Positions 1-9,569 of a stretch of DNA of 54,717 nt are shown here, piece by piece. The position numbers and the translations under genes were made by a program. How positions within the stretch are numbered: the first letter of the stretch is position 1; each line of letters starts with the position of its first letter. Below the pieces are notes generated by a model. It had not been told where the DNA came from, ran no database searches, and saw only the letters and a program-made list of their open reading frames with translations. The DNA comes from Geobacteraceae bacterium (GTDB lineage: Bacteria; Desulfobacterota; Desulfuromonadia; Geobacterales; Pseudopelobacteraceae), in assembly GCA_025355325.1 (NCBI GenBank), contig JANXZX010000129.1, positions 1-54,717 on the forward strand, read 5' to 3'.

Positions 1-105
1 TACGGATTCAGAACAGCAAAAAACTTTATTCTCAATCTGTATCACTGCATGGGCAATCTAACCATGCCGACTACTTTGCACAGATTTGTGTGAGGAACCA
101 AATTT

Positions 106-198
106 GTAGGGGCGTATGGCATACGCCCTGCTGGAATCGCCACCATTGTTAGCATTGGCATTGGCATCGGAAATCGGGCGAACGCGGTTCGCCCCTAT
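106..198. repeat. Composite palindromic intergenic repeat
   Basis: The two ends are inverted: GTAGGGGCG at 106-114 and CGCCCCTA at 190-197. Each half is itself a palindrome: GGGCGTATG/CATACGCCC on the left, and GGGCGAAC-GCG-GTTCGCCC on the right. The middle has a short GCATTG/GGCATT microrepeat. It lies just beyond the stop codon of the minus-strand kinase gene. It looks like a REP/MITE-type element with no coding content. No transposase is nearby. A role as a transcript end is possible, but there is no T-run to support a classic terminator. Confidence 0.5.
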
Positions 199-230
199 AT
201 TAAAAACGGCATATCAATAAATCCGGATCC

Positions 231-2729
231 CTAGACCTGTTCCGGACGGAGGATATCGTGGATCCTGGCTAACAGCGCCTGCGAAGAAAACGGCTTCTGG
301 ATGTAGTTGATACTGTCCGTCAGCAGATTCTGCGTGGTAACGATATTTTCACTGTAGCCGGACATGAAAAGCACCTTCAGATCGGGGCGCAGATGGCTCA
401 ACTCGGTATAAAGGGCAAGCCCGTTCATCTTCGGCATAATCACATCGCTCAGAAGAAGGTCGATCTCTTCGCTGTGCTCCTTCATGATGTCGCAGGCCCG
501 GGCCGGGGTTTCGGCGGCCAGAACCCGGTATCCCCTGTTCGAAAGCATCTCGGCAACCATCTCGCGCACCCCCTGACTGTCTTCCGCAAGCAGGATGGTT
601 GCTTCATGCTCAAGCGGGAGGAGTTCATTTTCTTCCACGGCAGCAGCCGTGCTCTGCCCAACCTCCGTCATGCTCGGAAAGTAGAGGGAAAACGTGCTGC
701 CGTGGCCGATTTCACTGTACACATTAACGGTGCCGCCATGCTGTTTGACAATACCGAAGACCGTGGCTAACCCCAATCCGGTACCCTTGCCCTGTTCCTT
801 GGTCGTATAAAAAGGTTCGAAAATGTGGCTCCTGGTTTCTTCGTCCATGCCGCTGCCCGAATCGCTCACAACGAGGCTGACATACGAACCGACCGGCAGT
901 TGGTCCGGTCCCGACAGGGTGCTGGAGCCCACGCGGCAGTTAAAGGTTTCGATGACAAGATTCCCGCCTGACGGCATGGCATCATGGGCGTTAACGACCA
1001 GATTCATGATGACTTGCTCGATCTGGGAGGCATCGGCCATTATCGTCCCAAGATCAGGTTCGAGTAATAACTCGATATGCACATCCTCTCTGATGGTACG
1101 TTCCAGAATCAAACTGAAAGCTTCAATAATCTGGTTAAGATCAACGACCTTCATCTCAAGCAGTTGCTTGCGTCCAAAGGCAAGAAGCTGACGGGTCAAG
1201 TCGCGGGCCTTGCCGGCCGCATCAAGAATACTGCCGAGTCTTTTTGAGGCGGTCTCATCTGCCGCACAGAATTTTTTCAGCATATCGGCATACCCGATAA
1301 TCGGTGTAAGAAGATTGTTGAAGTCGTGGGCAACCCCGCCGGCAAGGCGACCGATAGACTCGATCTTCTGGGCGTGCAGCAGGTTCTGGGTCAGGCGCTC
1401 GTTCTCGGCTTTCGCCAATGTACGGTCGGTCAGGTCGCGCCAGGCGGTATGGATAATCCGGCGGTCATTCATCGGGATGGCGGTCAGCATTACTTCGACC
1501 GGCAAGTCGCTGCCATCGGCCTTTTTATGCATCCATTCGAACCGGTGACTGCCCTGTTCATATGCCACCCTGATCAGTTCGTCCGCTTTCACGGATGACA
1601 GCTGACCATCCGGTTGATACTCCGGTGAAATGACTGACGGATGCAGGGAAATTACCTGTTGTTTGTCGTCATAGCCGAGCATTTTGAGAGTAGATGCGTT
1701 GCAATCGACAATGATTCCTCCGTCAATCAGAAGATTTGCATCACCGGATTTTTCGAAGAGGAGATGGAAGAGTTCCTCTTTCTGCATCAAATCACGCTCC
1801 ACCCGCTTGCGGTCGCTAATATCAAGCATGACTCCCACAATACCCCGTGCTGCCCCCTCCCTATCCAGCAGGCACGACTTGTACACGATCATGTCATGGT
1901 GCATTCCATCTGCATCGGCCATGCTCGTTTCATAGGTACGTGAACCGTAATGCTCCAGCAAAAAGCGGTCAAATCGGTTATGGTTCTCTGACTGATCAGG
2001 CGAAGCGGTGTCGGACAGGGACGTCCCGATGATCCGTTCTCTCGGCAGACCTAAAAAGCTGCAAAAGGCCTCGTTACAGCCGATGTAAATCCCGTTGGTA
2101 TCTTTGTAGTAAATCGGGTTTGGAATGGAATTGATTATGCTGATAAGCAGTTTTTCATTCTCAAACATCTGGTGTTCCATCAGCTTCTGTTGGGTAATAT
2201 CTTCGGCAATCCCCAGAAAACCGCTAACGGCGCCATGTTCGTCACAAATAGTGGTCACAATCAGGTTGACCAGCAGCATTTTCCCGTTTTTGCAGACATA
2301 GGTCCAATTATTCTGATCCATGCCCGATATGCGGGCATTCTCCACAAACACATAAATTCCGGTGACTCCACGCCCCAGCGTGGCGTTAAGCGCCCTGGCC
2401 CGACCCTCTATTTCGGACTCAAGATGAAAAAGCATCGGAGTCTGTTTGCCTACCAACTCATCAGCACGGTAACCGAGCATTTTTTCGGCGCCATGATTGA
2501 ATACCGTGATCAGGCCGTCAGGGTCGGTGGCAATAACAGCAACTTCTGAAGCGGCATCCAACAGAGCCTGTAATTGGCGATTGGCAGCAGCCAGGTTGGA
2601 GCGGGTATCTTCCAGCTCACAAATCCGGCGCTGCAATTCGGGAAAATAGCTCTTGCGGGCTGAATGTTCTCCCAGACCAATTATCTGTTCTCTGAGACTG
2701 TCCCAGTTGTTGTCAGAAGGCGTGCTCAT
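231..2729 (-). CDS. PAS-rich hybrid sensor histidine kinase with C-terminal receiver
   Basis: This is a predicted cytoplasmic hybrid histidine kinase of about 832 aa with no clear membrane segments. In order it has three PAS domains (roughly residues 50-175, 190-305, 310-430), a HisKA domain with the H-box AGGVAHDFNNLL, a HATPase with the N-box VNAHDAMP, DSGSGMD and KGTGLGL, and a receiver with the phospho-acceptor Asp in LLSDVIMPKMNG. The start chosen is the ATG at 2729, preceded by GAGGAA. A longer in-frame start at 2855 would run about 90 bases into the preceding gene. There is no HPt domain, so phosphotransfer onward would need another protein. The signal is unknown. It follows the hemerythrin-GGDEF gene by 34 bases and is probably in the same operon. 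Confidence 0.9.
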   Translation of the reverse strand: MSTPSDNNWDSLREQIIGLGEHSARKSYFPELQRRICELEDTRSNLAAANRQLQALLDAASEVAVIATDPDGLITVFNHGAEKMLGYRADELVGKQTPMLFHLESEIEGRARALNATLGRGVTGIYVFVENARISGMDQNNWTYVCKNGKMLLVNLIVTTICDEHGAVSGFLGIAEDITQQKLMEHQMFENEKLLISIINSIPNPIYYKDTNGIYIGCNEAFCSFLGLPRERIIGTSLSDTASPDQSENHNRFDRFLLEHYGSRTYETSMADADGMHHDMIVYKSCLLDREGAARGIVGVMLDISDRKRVERDLMQKEELFHLLFEKSGDANLLIDGGIIVDCNASTLKMLGYDDKQQVISLHPSVISPEYQPDGQLSSVKADELIRVAYEQGSHRFEWMHKKADGSDLPVEVMLTAIPMNDRRIIHTAWRDLTDRTLAKAENERLTQNLLHAQKIESIGRLAGGVAHDFNNLLTPIIGYADMLKKFCAADETASKRLGSILDAAGKARDLTRQLLAFGRKQLLEMKVVDLNQIIEAFSLILERTIREDVHIELLLEPDLGTIMADASQIEQVIMNLVVNAHDAMPSGGNLVIETFNCRVGSSTLSGPDQLPVGSYVSLVVSDSGSGMDEETRSHIFEPFYTTKEQGKGTGLGLATVFGIVKQHGGTVNVYSEIGHGSTFSLYFPSMTEVGQSTAAAVEENELLPLEHEATILLAEDSQGVREMVAEMLSNRGYRVLAAETPARACDIMKEHSEEIDLLLSDVIMPKMNGLALYTELSHLRPDLKVLFMSGYSENIVTTQNLLTDSINYIQKPFSSQALLARIHDILRPEQV

Positions 2730-2763
2730 ACAATTCCTCAATTTCACGGGCGTCGGACGGCAG

Positions 2764-4170
2764 CTATTCCGGTTCATCCATGCAGCAGCGGTTTCTGCCG
2801 GTCTCTTTCGCCCGGTACAATGCCTTGTCACATCGAACAACAAGTTGTTCATCACTCTCGTCCATCATCAATTCTGCCAGACCGGCACTGATGGTAATCG
2901 CTCCCGGAATTTCCGGTATACTCATGCGGGCGATATCCTCGCGCATTCTCTCCGCGACAATATAGGCATTATCAATCCTCGTTTCCGGCAGCACTATAAT
3001 AAATTCCTCGCCTCCAAACCGGCAGAGCAGATCGCAATCCCGCAAGCCGGTTCCCAAACTCTCGGCCACCCTGACAAGCGCCACATCGCCGATAGCATGT
3101 CCATACGTATCATTGACCCGCTTGAAGTGATCTATGTCGAAAAAAACCACCGTGAGCGGACGCTGATAGCGGTGGGCGCGGATGACTTCTTCATTCAGGC
3201 GCCTCGAAAGCTGTCGGCGGTTGCCGACCCCGGTCAATGGATCCATCAGCATCAACAGCTCCAATTGTTCCGTTCGTTCGGCAATCTGTTTTTCCAGATC
3301 AAAACTTGACTGGTTAATCAAGACCTCTGCCTGCTTGATATTCGAAATATCGGTGGCGGCAGAAACAAGCCCAAGAAATACATTATTGAAATCAATTCGT
3401 GGCCGGATGCGCTCCAGAAGCCAGTGGTAACTGCCATTGCTATTGCGTAGTCGATATTCTGTTTCAACAGGCTGAAGATCAATCAATAGTGCGCTGATTT
3501 TCGCTTGATACGCTGTCCGGTCATCCGGGTGAACAAACTCAGTCCAGTCAACTTTATGTGCTAACTCTTCTTTAACACCAACAAAATCACACCATGCCCG
3601 ATTGAAAAACCCCCGCTTACCGGTAGCATCGGAAACCCAGATGAGGACGGAAGCATTATCCGCGATAAGCCGGAAACGCCGCTCCGTTTCGGTAAGCGCT
3701 CCCAGCAGCAGTCGTTCAACAGGTGATATTTCAAAAAAACGTTGACTATCCCCTGTAATACCGGGCTCTTTATGTGCTATTGCCTGGGCAATTTTCATGT
3801 CGGAATGGAGGATGTGGGAAATAAGCCACGTCGTCAGAAATTCAAGCACCTGTTCGGCTACTTCGGTATGCATCAGATCAGGACGAAGTAAAATTTCCTG
3901 CGCCTTTTCCACGAAACGCCGGTGCGCCTCCCGGTGACGGATTTTTTCTTCTTCGTCAAGCGGACACGTATCCATGAGCCGCTCTTCGCCGCCGAAATGA
4001 ACCTCCGCATATTCCATTAACCGGCCAAGCAGAGCCTGTGCGTCCGGAAGGGCGCCTCCTTCAACTATTACGGCAGCCAAGGCATTAATGAGGTCTACCA
4101 ATCCCCGATGCTGGACGTCAATTTCTGGAATGCCGATTTCAAAACCATTGTTCCAGTAAAAAAATTGCAT
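2764..4170 (-). CDS. Bacteriohemerythrin-PAS-GGDEF diguanylate cyclase
   Basis: The 468-aa protein joins three modules. An N-terminal bacteriohemerythrin domain (about residues 10-135) carries the iron-ligand pattern DVQHRGL, HFGGEE and HREAHRRF. A PAS domain follows (about 160-285), then a GGDEF domain (about 305-465) with an intact GGEEF active site. An RDCD inhibitory I-site lies five residues before it. It should make cyclic di-GMP, probably in response to oxygen or another ligand of the di-iron site. That sensing role is known for the family but inferred here. A GGAGG ribosome binding site precedes the ATG. It is likely co-transcribed with the downstream PAS kinase. Confidence 0.92.
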   Translation of the reverse strand: MQFFYWNNGFEIGIPEIDVQHRGLVDLINALAAVIVEGGALPDAQALLGRLMEYAEVHFGGEERLMDTCPLDEEEKIRHREAHRRFVEKAQEILLRPDLMHTEVAEQVLEFLTTWLISHILHSDMKIAQAIAHKEPGITGDSQRFFEISPVERLLLGALTETERRFRLIADNASVLIWVSDATGKRGFFNRAWCDFVGVKEELAHKVDWTEFVHPDDRTAYQAKISALLIDLQPVETEYRLRNSNGSYHWLLERIRPRIDFNNVFLGLVSAATDISNIKQAEVLINQSSFDLEKQIAERTEQLELLMLMDPLTGVGNRRQLSRRLNEEVIRAHRYQRPLTVVFFDIDHFKRVNDTYGHAIGDVALVRVAESLGTGLRDCDLLCRFGGEEFIIVLPETRIDNAYIVAERMREDIARMSIPEIPGAITISAGLAELMMDESDEQLVVRCDKALYRAKETGRNRCCMDEPE

Positions 4171-4334
4171 GATTTTTTTGCCTCCATTGACGTTACGGTG
4201 CTGCAGCCGGTCATTATAGACTACAAATATCTCACACTACTCAAAAGAATAGCACGACATTCTATACATTAAAACCACTATTAAATGGAGTCGGATTCAA
4301 AGACTTCCTTCCTTATAATCAGCAATGGGTACCC

Positions 4335-4365
4335 AAAAAAAGGGGCCCGGATATCTCCGGGCCCC
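4335..4365 (-). terminator. Rho-independent terminator of the HD-GYP regulator gene
   Basis: A perfect 10-bp stem (GGGGCCCGGA at 4342-4351, complement at 4356-4365) has a 4-base loop. On the minus strand it is followed by seven T residues (the A-run at 4335-4341). It lies about 30 bases past the stop of the receiver-HD-GYP gene and separates it from the hemerythrin-GGDEF gene. Confidence 0.9.
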
Positions 4366-4396
4366 TTATCGTGTTAATAACAGGTTACTCTTTTAG

Positions 4397-5488
4397 TTAC
4401 GCAGGCCACCCCTGCGCGGCATCAACAATTTGTCTGAAATCACTTTGCAGCGCCACAAACGTCTTTACAAGCTCCGGATCAAAGTGGGTGCCGCTTTGTG
4501 CCGTAATCATATCATTTGCGCGCTCATGATGCATGGCTTTGCGGTAGCATCGGTCAGAACAGAGGGCGTCATAACAGTCCGCCAGCGCCATGATTCGCGC
4601 CGAAAGCGGAATATTTTCCCCCACCAGACCGTTGGGATATCCGCTACCATCCCACCGTTCGTGGTGATGAAGGGCAATTTCTATTCCCATACCGATAAAA
4701 ATATTTTTCTTGTAGCGGTCATAGACGCTCTGCAAGTTTTCTGCACCGGTAACCGTGTGGTGTTTCATTATTTCATATTCATCTTTTGTCAGTACACCAG
4801 GTTTCTGGAGAATATTGTCAGGAACAGCTACCTTTCCGATATCGTGCAGCGCTGATGCATGTTGAATGCATTTAATAAAGTCTGGCGTAATGTGTGATGC
4901 ATAGGGTGAGTCTTGAGCAAGTTTTTCCGAAATAAGTCGGCAGTATTCCCGCACTCTCTCCAGATGTATACCCGTGTCACCATCACGTTTTTCGGCCAGC
5001 TTTGCCAGAGCAAAAATTGTCGCCTGTTGTGCCTCGGACATTTCGCGAATGTTTTCCGCCACCAGGTGCTGATACTGCTCCTTGTACCGGATGGGACAAA
5101 GATTAAGATGAACTCTTATGCGAGCAGCGACTTCTTTACAATCAAACGGCTTTGTAATGTAATCGACACCACCGACACGAAATGCTTCAGCTTTACTTTC
5201 CGCACTACCCTGTCCGCTGATAAAAATTATCGGGATGTCTTTGGTTGTAGTGTCTTGCTTTAAAATTTCACAGACCTGAAATCCATTCAGCCCGGGCATC
5301 TGTATGTCCAACAAAATGAGATCCGGTATATCTTTTTCCACCGACACCAGCGCCGCTTTGCCTTTGAAAGCAACAGTCGAATCAAGCCCGAAATGAAAAA
5401 GCACCACTTTGAGCATCATACAGATTTCCGGATTATCATCTACAATAAGTATTTTTTTATTATGTTTTTCCATATGAGGTACTTGCAT
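4397..5488 (-). CDS. Response regulator with HD-GYP c-di-GMP phosphodiesterase domain
   Basis: An N-terminal receiver has the acidic pocket VDDNPE and the phospho-acceptor in LILLDIQMPGLNG. It is joined to an HD-GYP domain with HDIGK and HHERWDGSGYP. Proteins of this RpfG-like layout hydrolyse cyclic di-GMP. The start at 5488 (MQVPHMEKHNKK) has GGAAGA about ten bases upstream, while the in-frame ATG at 5512 has no visible ribosome binding site. The gene has its own strong terminator and a 142-base AT-rich gap upstream, so it may be an independent unit. Together with the neighbouring GGDEF proteins it would form a local c-di-GMP make-and-break set. Confidence 0.9.
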   Translation of the reverse strand: MQVPHMEKHNKKILIVDDNPEICMMLKVVLFHFGLDSTVAFKGKAALVSVEKDIPDLILLDIQMPGLNGFQVCEILKQDTTTKDIPIIFISGQGSAESKAEAFRVGGVDYITKPFDCKEVAARIRVHLNLCPIRYKEQYQHLVAENIREMSEAQQATIFALAKLAEKRDGDTGIHLERVREYCRLISEKLAQDSPYASHITPDFIKCIQHASALHDIGKVAVPDNILQKPGVLTKDEYEIMKHHTVTGAENLQSVYDRYKKNIFIGMGIEIALHHHERWDGSGYPNGLVGENIPLSARIMALADCYDALCSDRCYRKAMHHERANDMITAQSGTHFDPELVKTFVALQSDFRQIVDAAQGWPA

Positions 5489-5654
5489 GATTTTTGTTTC
5501 TTCCGTTAGCATGGGATTAGCTTTATATTTATCTGGTATAATATTTCAATGTTTTAATAAATTTTTTCAATAACGTCAAGTTATTTAATGACTACTGTTT
5601 TTGCCCATTTATGCGGTTTTTTCACGTACTGCACATTTTTTTATTCAGCGCATG

Positions 5655-6581
5655 TCAAAATACAAACCCCGAATGTGACCCCATTACGCGGTTACGTCCC
5701 GCTTTTTTGGCGGCATACAGCTGCTCGTCTGCCTGGGCAAGCAGATTTAACGGTGACCTGTCGGGACTGCATCGTGTGGTACAAACCCCCACGCTTACGG
5801 TAACGTAGTTTGCTATACTTGAGACACTGTGGGTGATGCTCAATGTGATAATATCTCGACGAATCCGCTCGGCCACAGCGAAGGCCCCGGTGTAGTCGGT
5901 TTCCGGCAGAATGCAGACAAACGCCTCTTCACCATAACGCGCTGAAATATCTGCCGGTCGGCAGGCAGCCGCATCAATGACCCGCGCCACCTTGCACAGA
6001 CAGTCATCACCAGCAGCACGGCCATAGGTATCGTTGAACATCTTGAAAAAATCAATATCAAGCATTATGAGCGATAACCCGCCTCTGGTGCGTGATTGAC
6101 GGGCATATTCCCTGGACAGCACGTCATCAAAATATTGTCGATTGAAAAGACCGGTCAGGGTATCCATGATAGCTCGTCTGCTCAAGAGTTCACGAGCCTG
6201 TTTCAATTCTATCTGGTTATTTACCCGTAGCTTGACAATTGCCGGACTAATAGGCTTGGTAACATAATCCGCAGCTCCCAATTCCAACCCAATGGCTTCT
6301 GCTTTCGTATCACCCAGACCGGTAATAAATATGATCGGGATATCGGCAGTAAACTGCTCTGACTTTAAATGTGAACAAACATCGAATCCGTTTAAATCAG
6401 GCATCATCACATCCAGCAGGATAACATCCGGAATGAATCGCTTGACGAGCTCCAGCGCTTTTTCACCGTTTGTTGCAAACAGTACGTCATATTCATCTTC
6501 AAATATTGTAGCCAGCAGTTCAATATTCCTCGTTTCATCATCAACGATCAAAATACGCCGGTGTTTGTGAGGCTCATTCAT
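5655..6581 (-). CDS. Response regulator with degenerate GGDEF domain (PleD-like)
   Basis: This protein of about 308 aa has a receiver domain (Asp in VILLDVMMPDLNG) followed by a GGDEF-family domain. The catalytic motif is altered. The usual R-Y-G-G-[DE]-E-F reads RYGEEAF, so the second Gly and the second acidic residue of the signature are replaced. The inhibitory I-site (RPAD) is kept at the usual spacing. Cyclase activity is therefore doubtful, and it may act as a c-di-GMP-binding output. The start at 6581 has CGGAG upstream, and the ATG overlaps the stop of the preceding hybrid kinase in an ATGA. That overlap implies translational coupling and makes the kinase the likely partner. Confidence 0.88.
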   Translation of the reverse strand: MNEPHKHRRILIVDDETRNIELLATIFEDEYDVLFATNGEKALELVKRFIPDVILLDVMMPDLNGFDVCSHLKSEQFTADIPIIFITGLGDTKAEAIGLELGAADYVTKPISPAIVKLRVNNQIELKQARELLSRRAIMDTLTGLFNRQYFDDVLSREYARQSRTRGGLSLIMLDIDFFKMFNDTYGRAAGDDCLCKVARVIDAAACRPADISARYGEEAFVCILPETDYTGAFAVAERIRRDIITLSITHSVSSIANYVTVSVGVCTTRCSPDRSPLNLLAQADEQLYAAKKAGRNRVMGSHSGFVF

Positions 6582-9307
6582 TTCATATTCTCCGGGTATT
6601 GGGAGACCTGTTGGCATGCCCTTTCAATTATCTCCTCAACCACAACGAGAGCTGCCGGAAAGTTCAGTTTGTCGAGGAGTTCCGCAGCTGCCGTGATTTC
6701 TTTGTCCGGCAGATATCCGGCCAGTACCGAACAAAGTCGTATGAACTGCCTGCGCGCCTTGATATTGTTGGACGCTATCAGTTCCCGAACTTCTCTCAGT
6801 GAAGCCAGTGTTTCCTGGGAAAGTGCATCAGACGTAATTACTTTTGTAACATTCCAGGATGGCTTCTCCGGTTTGATCGATTGGGCGGCCATAACAGTCG
6901 AAGACAGCACGGCACCCAGATGATCTAACAGCTGTTCAATATCATCGACGACACCCGTCTGTAATGCCTGCTCCACCGCCTTGCAGGCATTAACCAGATC
7001 ACGAACTCCCAGCGTGGAGGCCGCACCCTTGACGCTGTGAACTAGAAACAGAGCACCTTCATGATTTTGCACTGCAACCATCTGTCGCAGGCGAGTGTCG
7101 GCATCAGGAAATTCATCGCCAAAAGAGATAATCAACTTGCGGAGAAGATCTGGTTTATTGCCGCAACAGATCAACGCGGCAGGCAGATCAAACGGAGGCA
7201 GATGGTCAGGCAACAGCAAAAATGTCCCTTCCTCACGTAGCCGCAACAGTGGATATGCAGCACTATCGTTGGCGACAGGCAGCCAGTGCTTTAGCGTATC
7301 GGCAAGTTTCTGAGGATCAATCGGCTTGGTAAGATGGTCGTTAAGACCCGCTTGCAGGCTTCGTTCCCGGTCGCCATTCATGGCATGAGCAGTCATGGCG
7401 ATAATCGGCACGGTTAGCATGTGTGGATGGCTGCGAATCTCGCGTGTTGCCGTCAGACCATCCATCACCGGCATCTGCAAATCCATCAGTATCAGATCGA
7501 ATTGTTCATTGATGGCACGTCGCACTCCGTCCTGGCCGTTAGCCGCTTCAGCAACTTCTATTCCCATATCGGCCAACAGCTCACACGCCAGTTCGCGGTT
7601 GACTATATTGTCTTCCACCAGCAGTACCCGGCGCCCGGCAAGAGGAGCAACCAATTTTGTCCGTTGAGTTGTAGGTGCAGTAAACGCCGAATCGCCTGAT
7701 GCCCCAATGAAGATATCGGCAATCGCGTTGTACAGCACAGACTCGTTGACCGGCTTGTGCAAATACCCGTCAAGCCCCGCCTCTATTGCCTGATGCATAA
7801 CTTCATCCTGACCACACGCGGTGACCATCAAAATTGCGGGAATGCGGCTGAGCCTGGAATTCACCTTAATAAGACGTGCCGCCTCGATGCCGTTGATTTC
7901 CGGCATCCGCCAGTCCATAAGTATCAGATCAAAAGGTGTAAACTCTGCGGAAGCCCGCTCCAATGTCTCTATAGCCACTCTTGCTGACGCAACGGCCTCA
8001 GTAATAAAATTGCTGTGCTGGAGCATGGCCGACAGTATCTCGCAGGAGGTGTTGCAGTCGTCAACGATCAGCACCCTTTTACCGGCCAGTTCTGTGATGC
8101 GGGAGCAAACTGGAGTTTGCAGCACGTTTGCCTCCATATTCACGGTAAAATAAAATATGCTCCCCACCCCCGGTGTGCTCTCAACGCGTATCGAGCCGCC
8201 CATCAGTTCAACAATTTTCTTGCAGATGGCCAACCCCAGGCCGGTCCCTCCATACTGACGCGTAATGGAACTGTCGGCCTGTGAAAATGACTTGAACAGC
8301 TGTGAGCAGGTTTCTGCGCTCATGCCGATACCGGTATCACGTACGCTGAAACTCAGACAGACGTTCTCCCCATCACGCAATTCAACAGCAGCTGATACGA
8401 CTATTTCACCTCGCTCGGTAAATTTAGTCGCGTTATTAACGAGATTGATCAGGATCTGACCGAGCCTCAACGGATCCCCCTTCAGATGGCGGGGCACTTC
8501 CGGGGCTATATCGTAAACAAGCTCAAGCATTTTCTGCCCGGTCTCGCCGCCAACAAAATCAGCAAGATTTTCCAGTACCTGTTCCAAAGAGAAGGATACC
8601 GTTTCAATCTCCAGTTTACCTGCTTCAATTTTTGAGAAATCAAGTATGTCGTTGATCAATGCCAACAGGTTCTGTGCTGCGTTATCAATTTTCACGAGAT
8701 AACCGCGCTGCTTTGGCGTCAGGGACGTGTTGTGCGCCAAATGGCTCATGCCAATAACGACGTTCAGCGGTGTACGAATCTCATGACTCATGTTTGCAAG
8801 GAAATAGCTCTTCGCCTGAGCAGCCGCTTCTGCTTTGGCATGTGCTGCTTCCATAGACTTCTGCATCTGCTGCTGCTCAATAAAATCGACTTCAATGTTG
8901 TGCGCCATCGTGTTGAAAGACGTGGCTAAAAGTCCAATTTCCTCAATACGGGCATCCTCAATATCCGTTCTGGTTTGATAGATTCCCTGCCCGAGTTTTT
9001 CCGCGACAGTCGTCAGTTGTTCCATAGGAGTGAGCAGTCGCCTGACAATTGTGATGGACGCCAGGGCGATAAAAGTTACGGTAATAAAAAGAGCTGTTAT
9101 TGACAGCCATATTGAATTCGTTGTACGCACATACGTATCCTGCACCTGTAGTGTCTGCTCGTGATACTGGCTCGCTCTATATGCGAACCATGCGCTTAAT
9201 AATAAACCTATACTAATACATAAAACAAAACCGGCCGCCCAATGTCGGAGCTTCAAAACTAAGCGGATTCGTTTTTCATCCGGATCTATTTGGGATTTCG
9301 ACGTCAC
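6578..9307 (-). CDS. BarA-like membrane hybrid histidine kinase (HAMP, kinase, two receivers, HPt)
   Basis: The protein is 909 aa. Two membrane segments near the N-terminus (about residues 27-47 and 68-88) enclose only a short periplasmic loop. They are followed by HAMP, HisKA with MSHEIRTPLN, and HATPase with NNATKF, DTGIGM and GGTGLGL. Then come two receivers with acceptors in LILMDWRMPEING and LILMDLQMPVMDG, and a C-terminal HPt with HSVKGAASTLG. This is a complete phosphorelay in one chain. The small periplasmic part suggests membrane or cytoplasmic sensing. Its stop overlaps the start of the receiver-GGDEF gene, the probable final phosphate acceptor. Confidence 0.93.
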   Translation of the reverse strand: MTSKSQIDPDEKRIRLVLKLRHWAAGFVLCISIGLLLSAWFAYRASQYHEQTLQVQDTYVRTTNSIWLSITALFITVTFIALASITIVRRLLTPMEQLTTVAEKLGQGIYQTRTDIEDARIEEIGLLATSFNTMAHNIEVDFIEQQQMQKSMEAAHAKAEAAAQAKSYFLANMSHEIRTPLNVVIGMSHLAHNTSLTPKQRGYLVKIDNAAQNLLALINDILDFSKIEAGKLEIETVSFSLEQVLENLADFVGGETGQKMLELVYDIAPEVPRHLKGDPLRLGQILINLVNNATKFTERGEIVVSAAVELRDGENVCLSFSVRDTGIGMSAETCSQLFKSFSQADSSITRQYGGTGLGLAICKKIVELMGGSIRVESTPGVGSIFYFTVNMEANVLQTPVCSRITELAGKRVLIVDDCNTSCEILSAMLQHSNFITEAVASARVAIETLERASAEFTPFDLILMDWRMPEINGIEAARLIKVNSRLSRIPAILMVTACGQDEVMHQAIEAGLDGYLHKPVNESVLYNAIADIFIGASGDSAFTAPTTQRTKLVAPLAGRRVLLVEDNIVNRELACELLADMGIEVAEAANGQDGVRRAINEQFDLILMDLQMPVMDGLTATREIRSHPHMLTVPIIAMTAHAMNGDRERSLQAGLNDHLTKPIDPQKLADTLKHWLPVANDSAAYPLLRLREEGTFLLLPDHLPPFDLPAALICCGNKPDLLRKLIISFGDEFPDADTRLRQMVAVQNHEGALFLVHSVKGAASTLGVRDLVNACKAVEQALQTGVVDDIEQLLDHLGAVLSSTVMAAQSIKPEKPSWNVTKVITSDALSQETLASLREVRELIASNNIKARRQFIRLCSVLAGYLPDKEITAAAELLDKLNFPAALVVVEEIIERACQQVSQYPENMK

Positions 9308-9510
9308 AATATAAGTCCTGTGAAGAGCTGCCTGGCTTAAGCGAGTTGAGCAGACGCTATATGAATTAGCTATAAATAATTAGCAAACGTTACCGTGAGA
9401 GGATACATTGATTTTTGCAAATTTGAAAGGCATTTAATGTTTATAATCGAAATTACCGTGTGGAAGAGGGTTTACATAGGTGAAGGGGAATACCAGAATT
9501 GTATGTGACT

Positions 9511-9538
9511 TTGAATACGACAATATTTTTGCTATCAT
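9511..9538 (+). promoter_or_regulatory. Possible sigma-70 promoter of the phosphoesterase gene
   Basis: TTGAAT at 9511-9516 and TATCAT at 9533-9538 are separated by 16 bases and lie about 30 bases before the ATG at 9570. The rest of the 262-base divergent gap (9308-9569) is AT-rich. I see no other clear element in it. Confidence 0.4.
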
Positions 9539-9569
9539 GTCACCTTAAGTACGTGAAAGGCAAATAACC

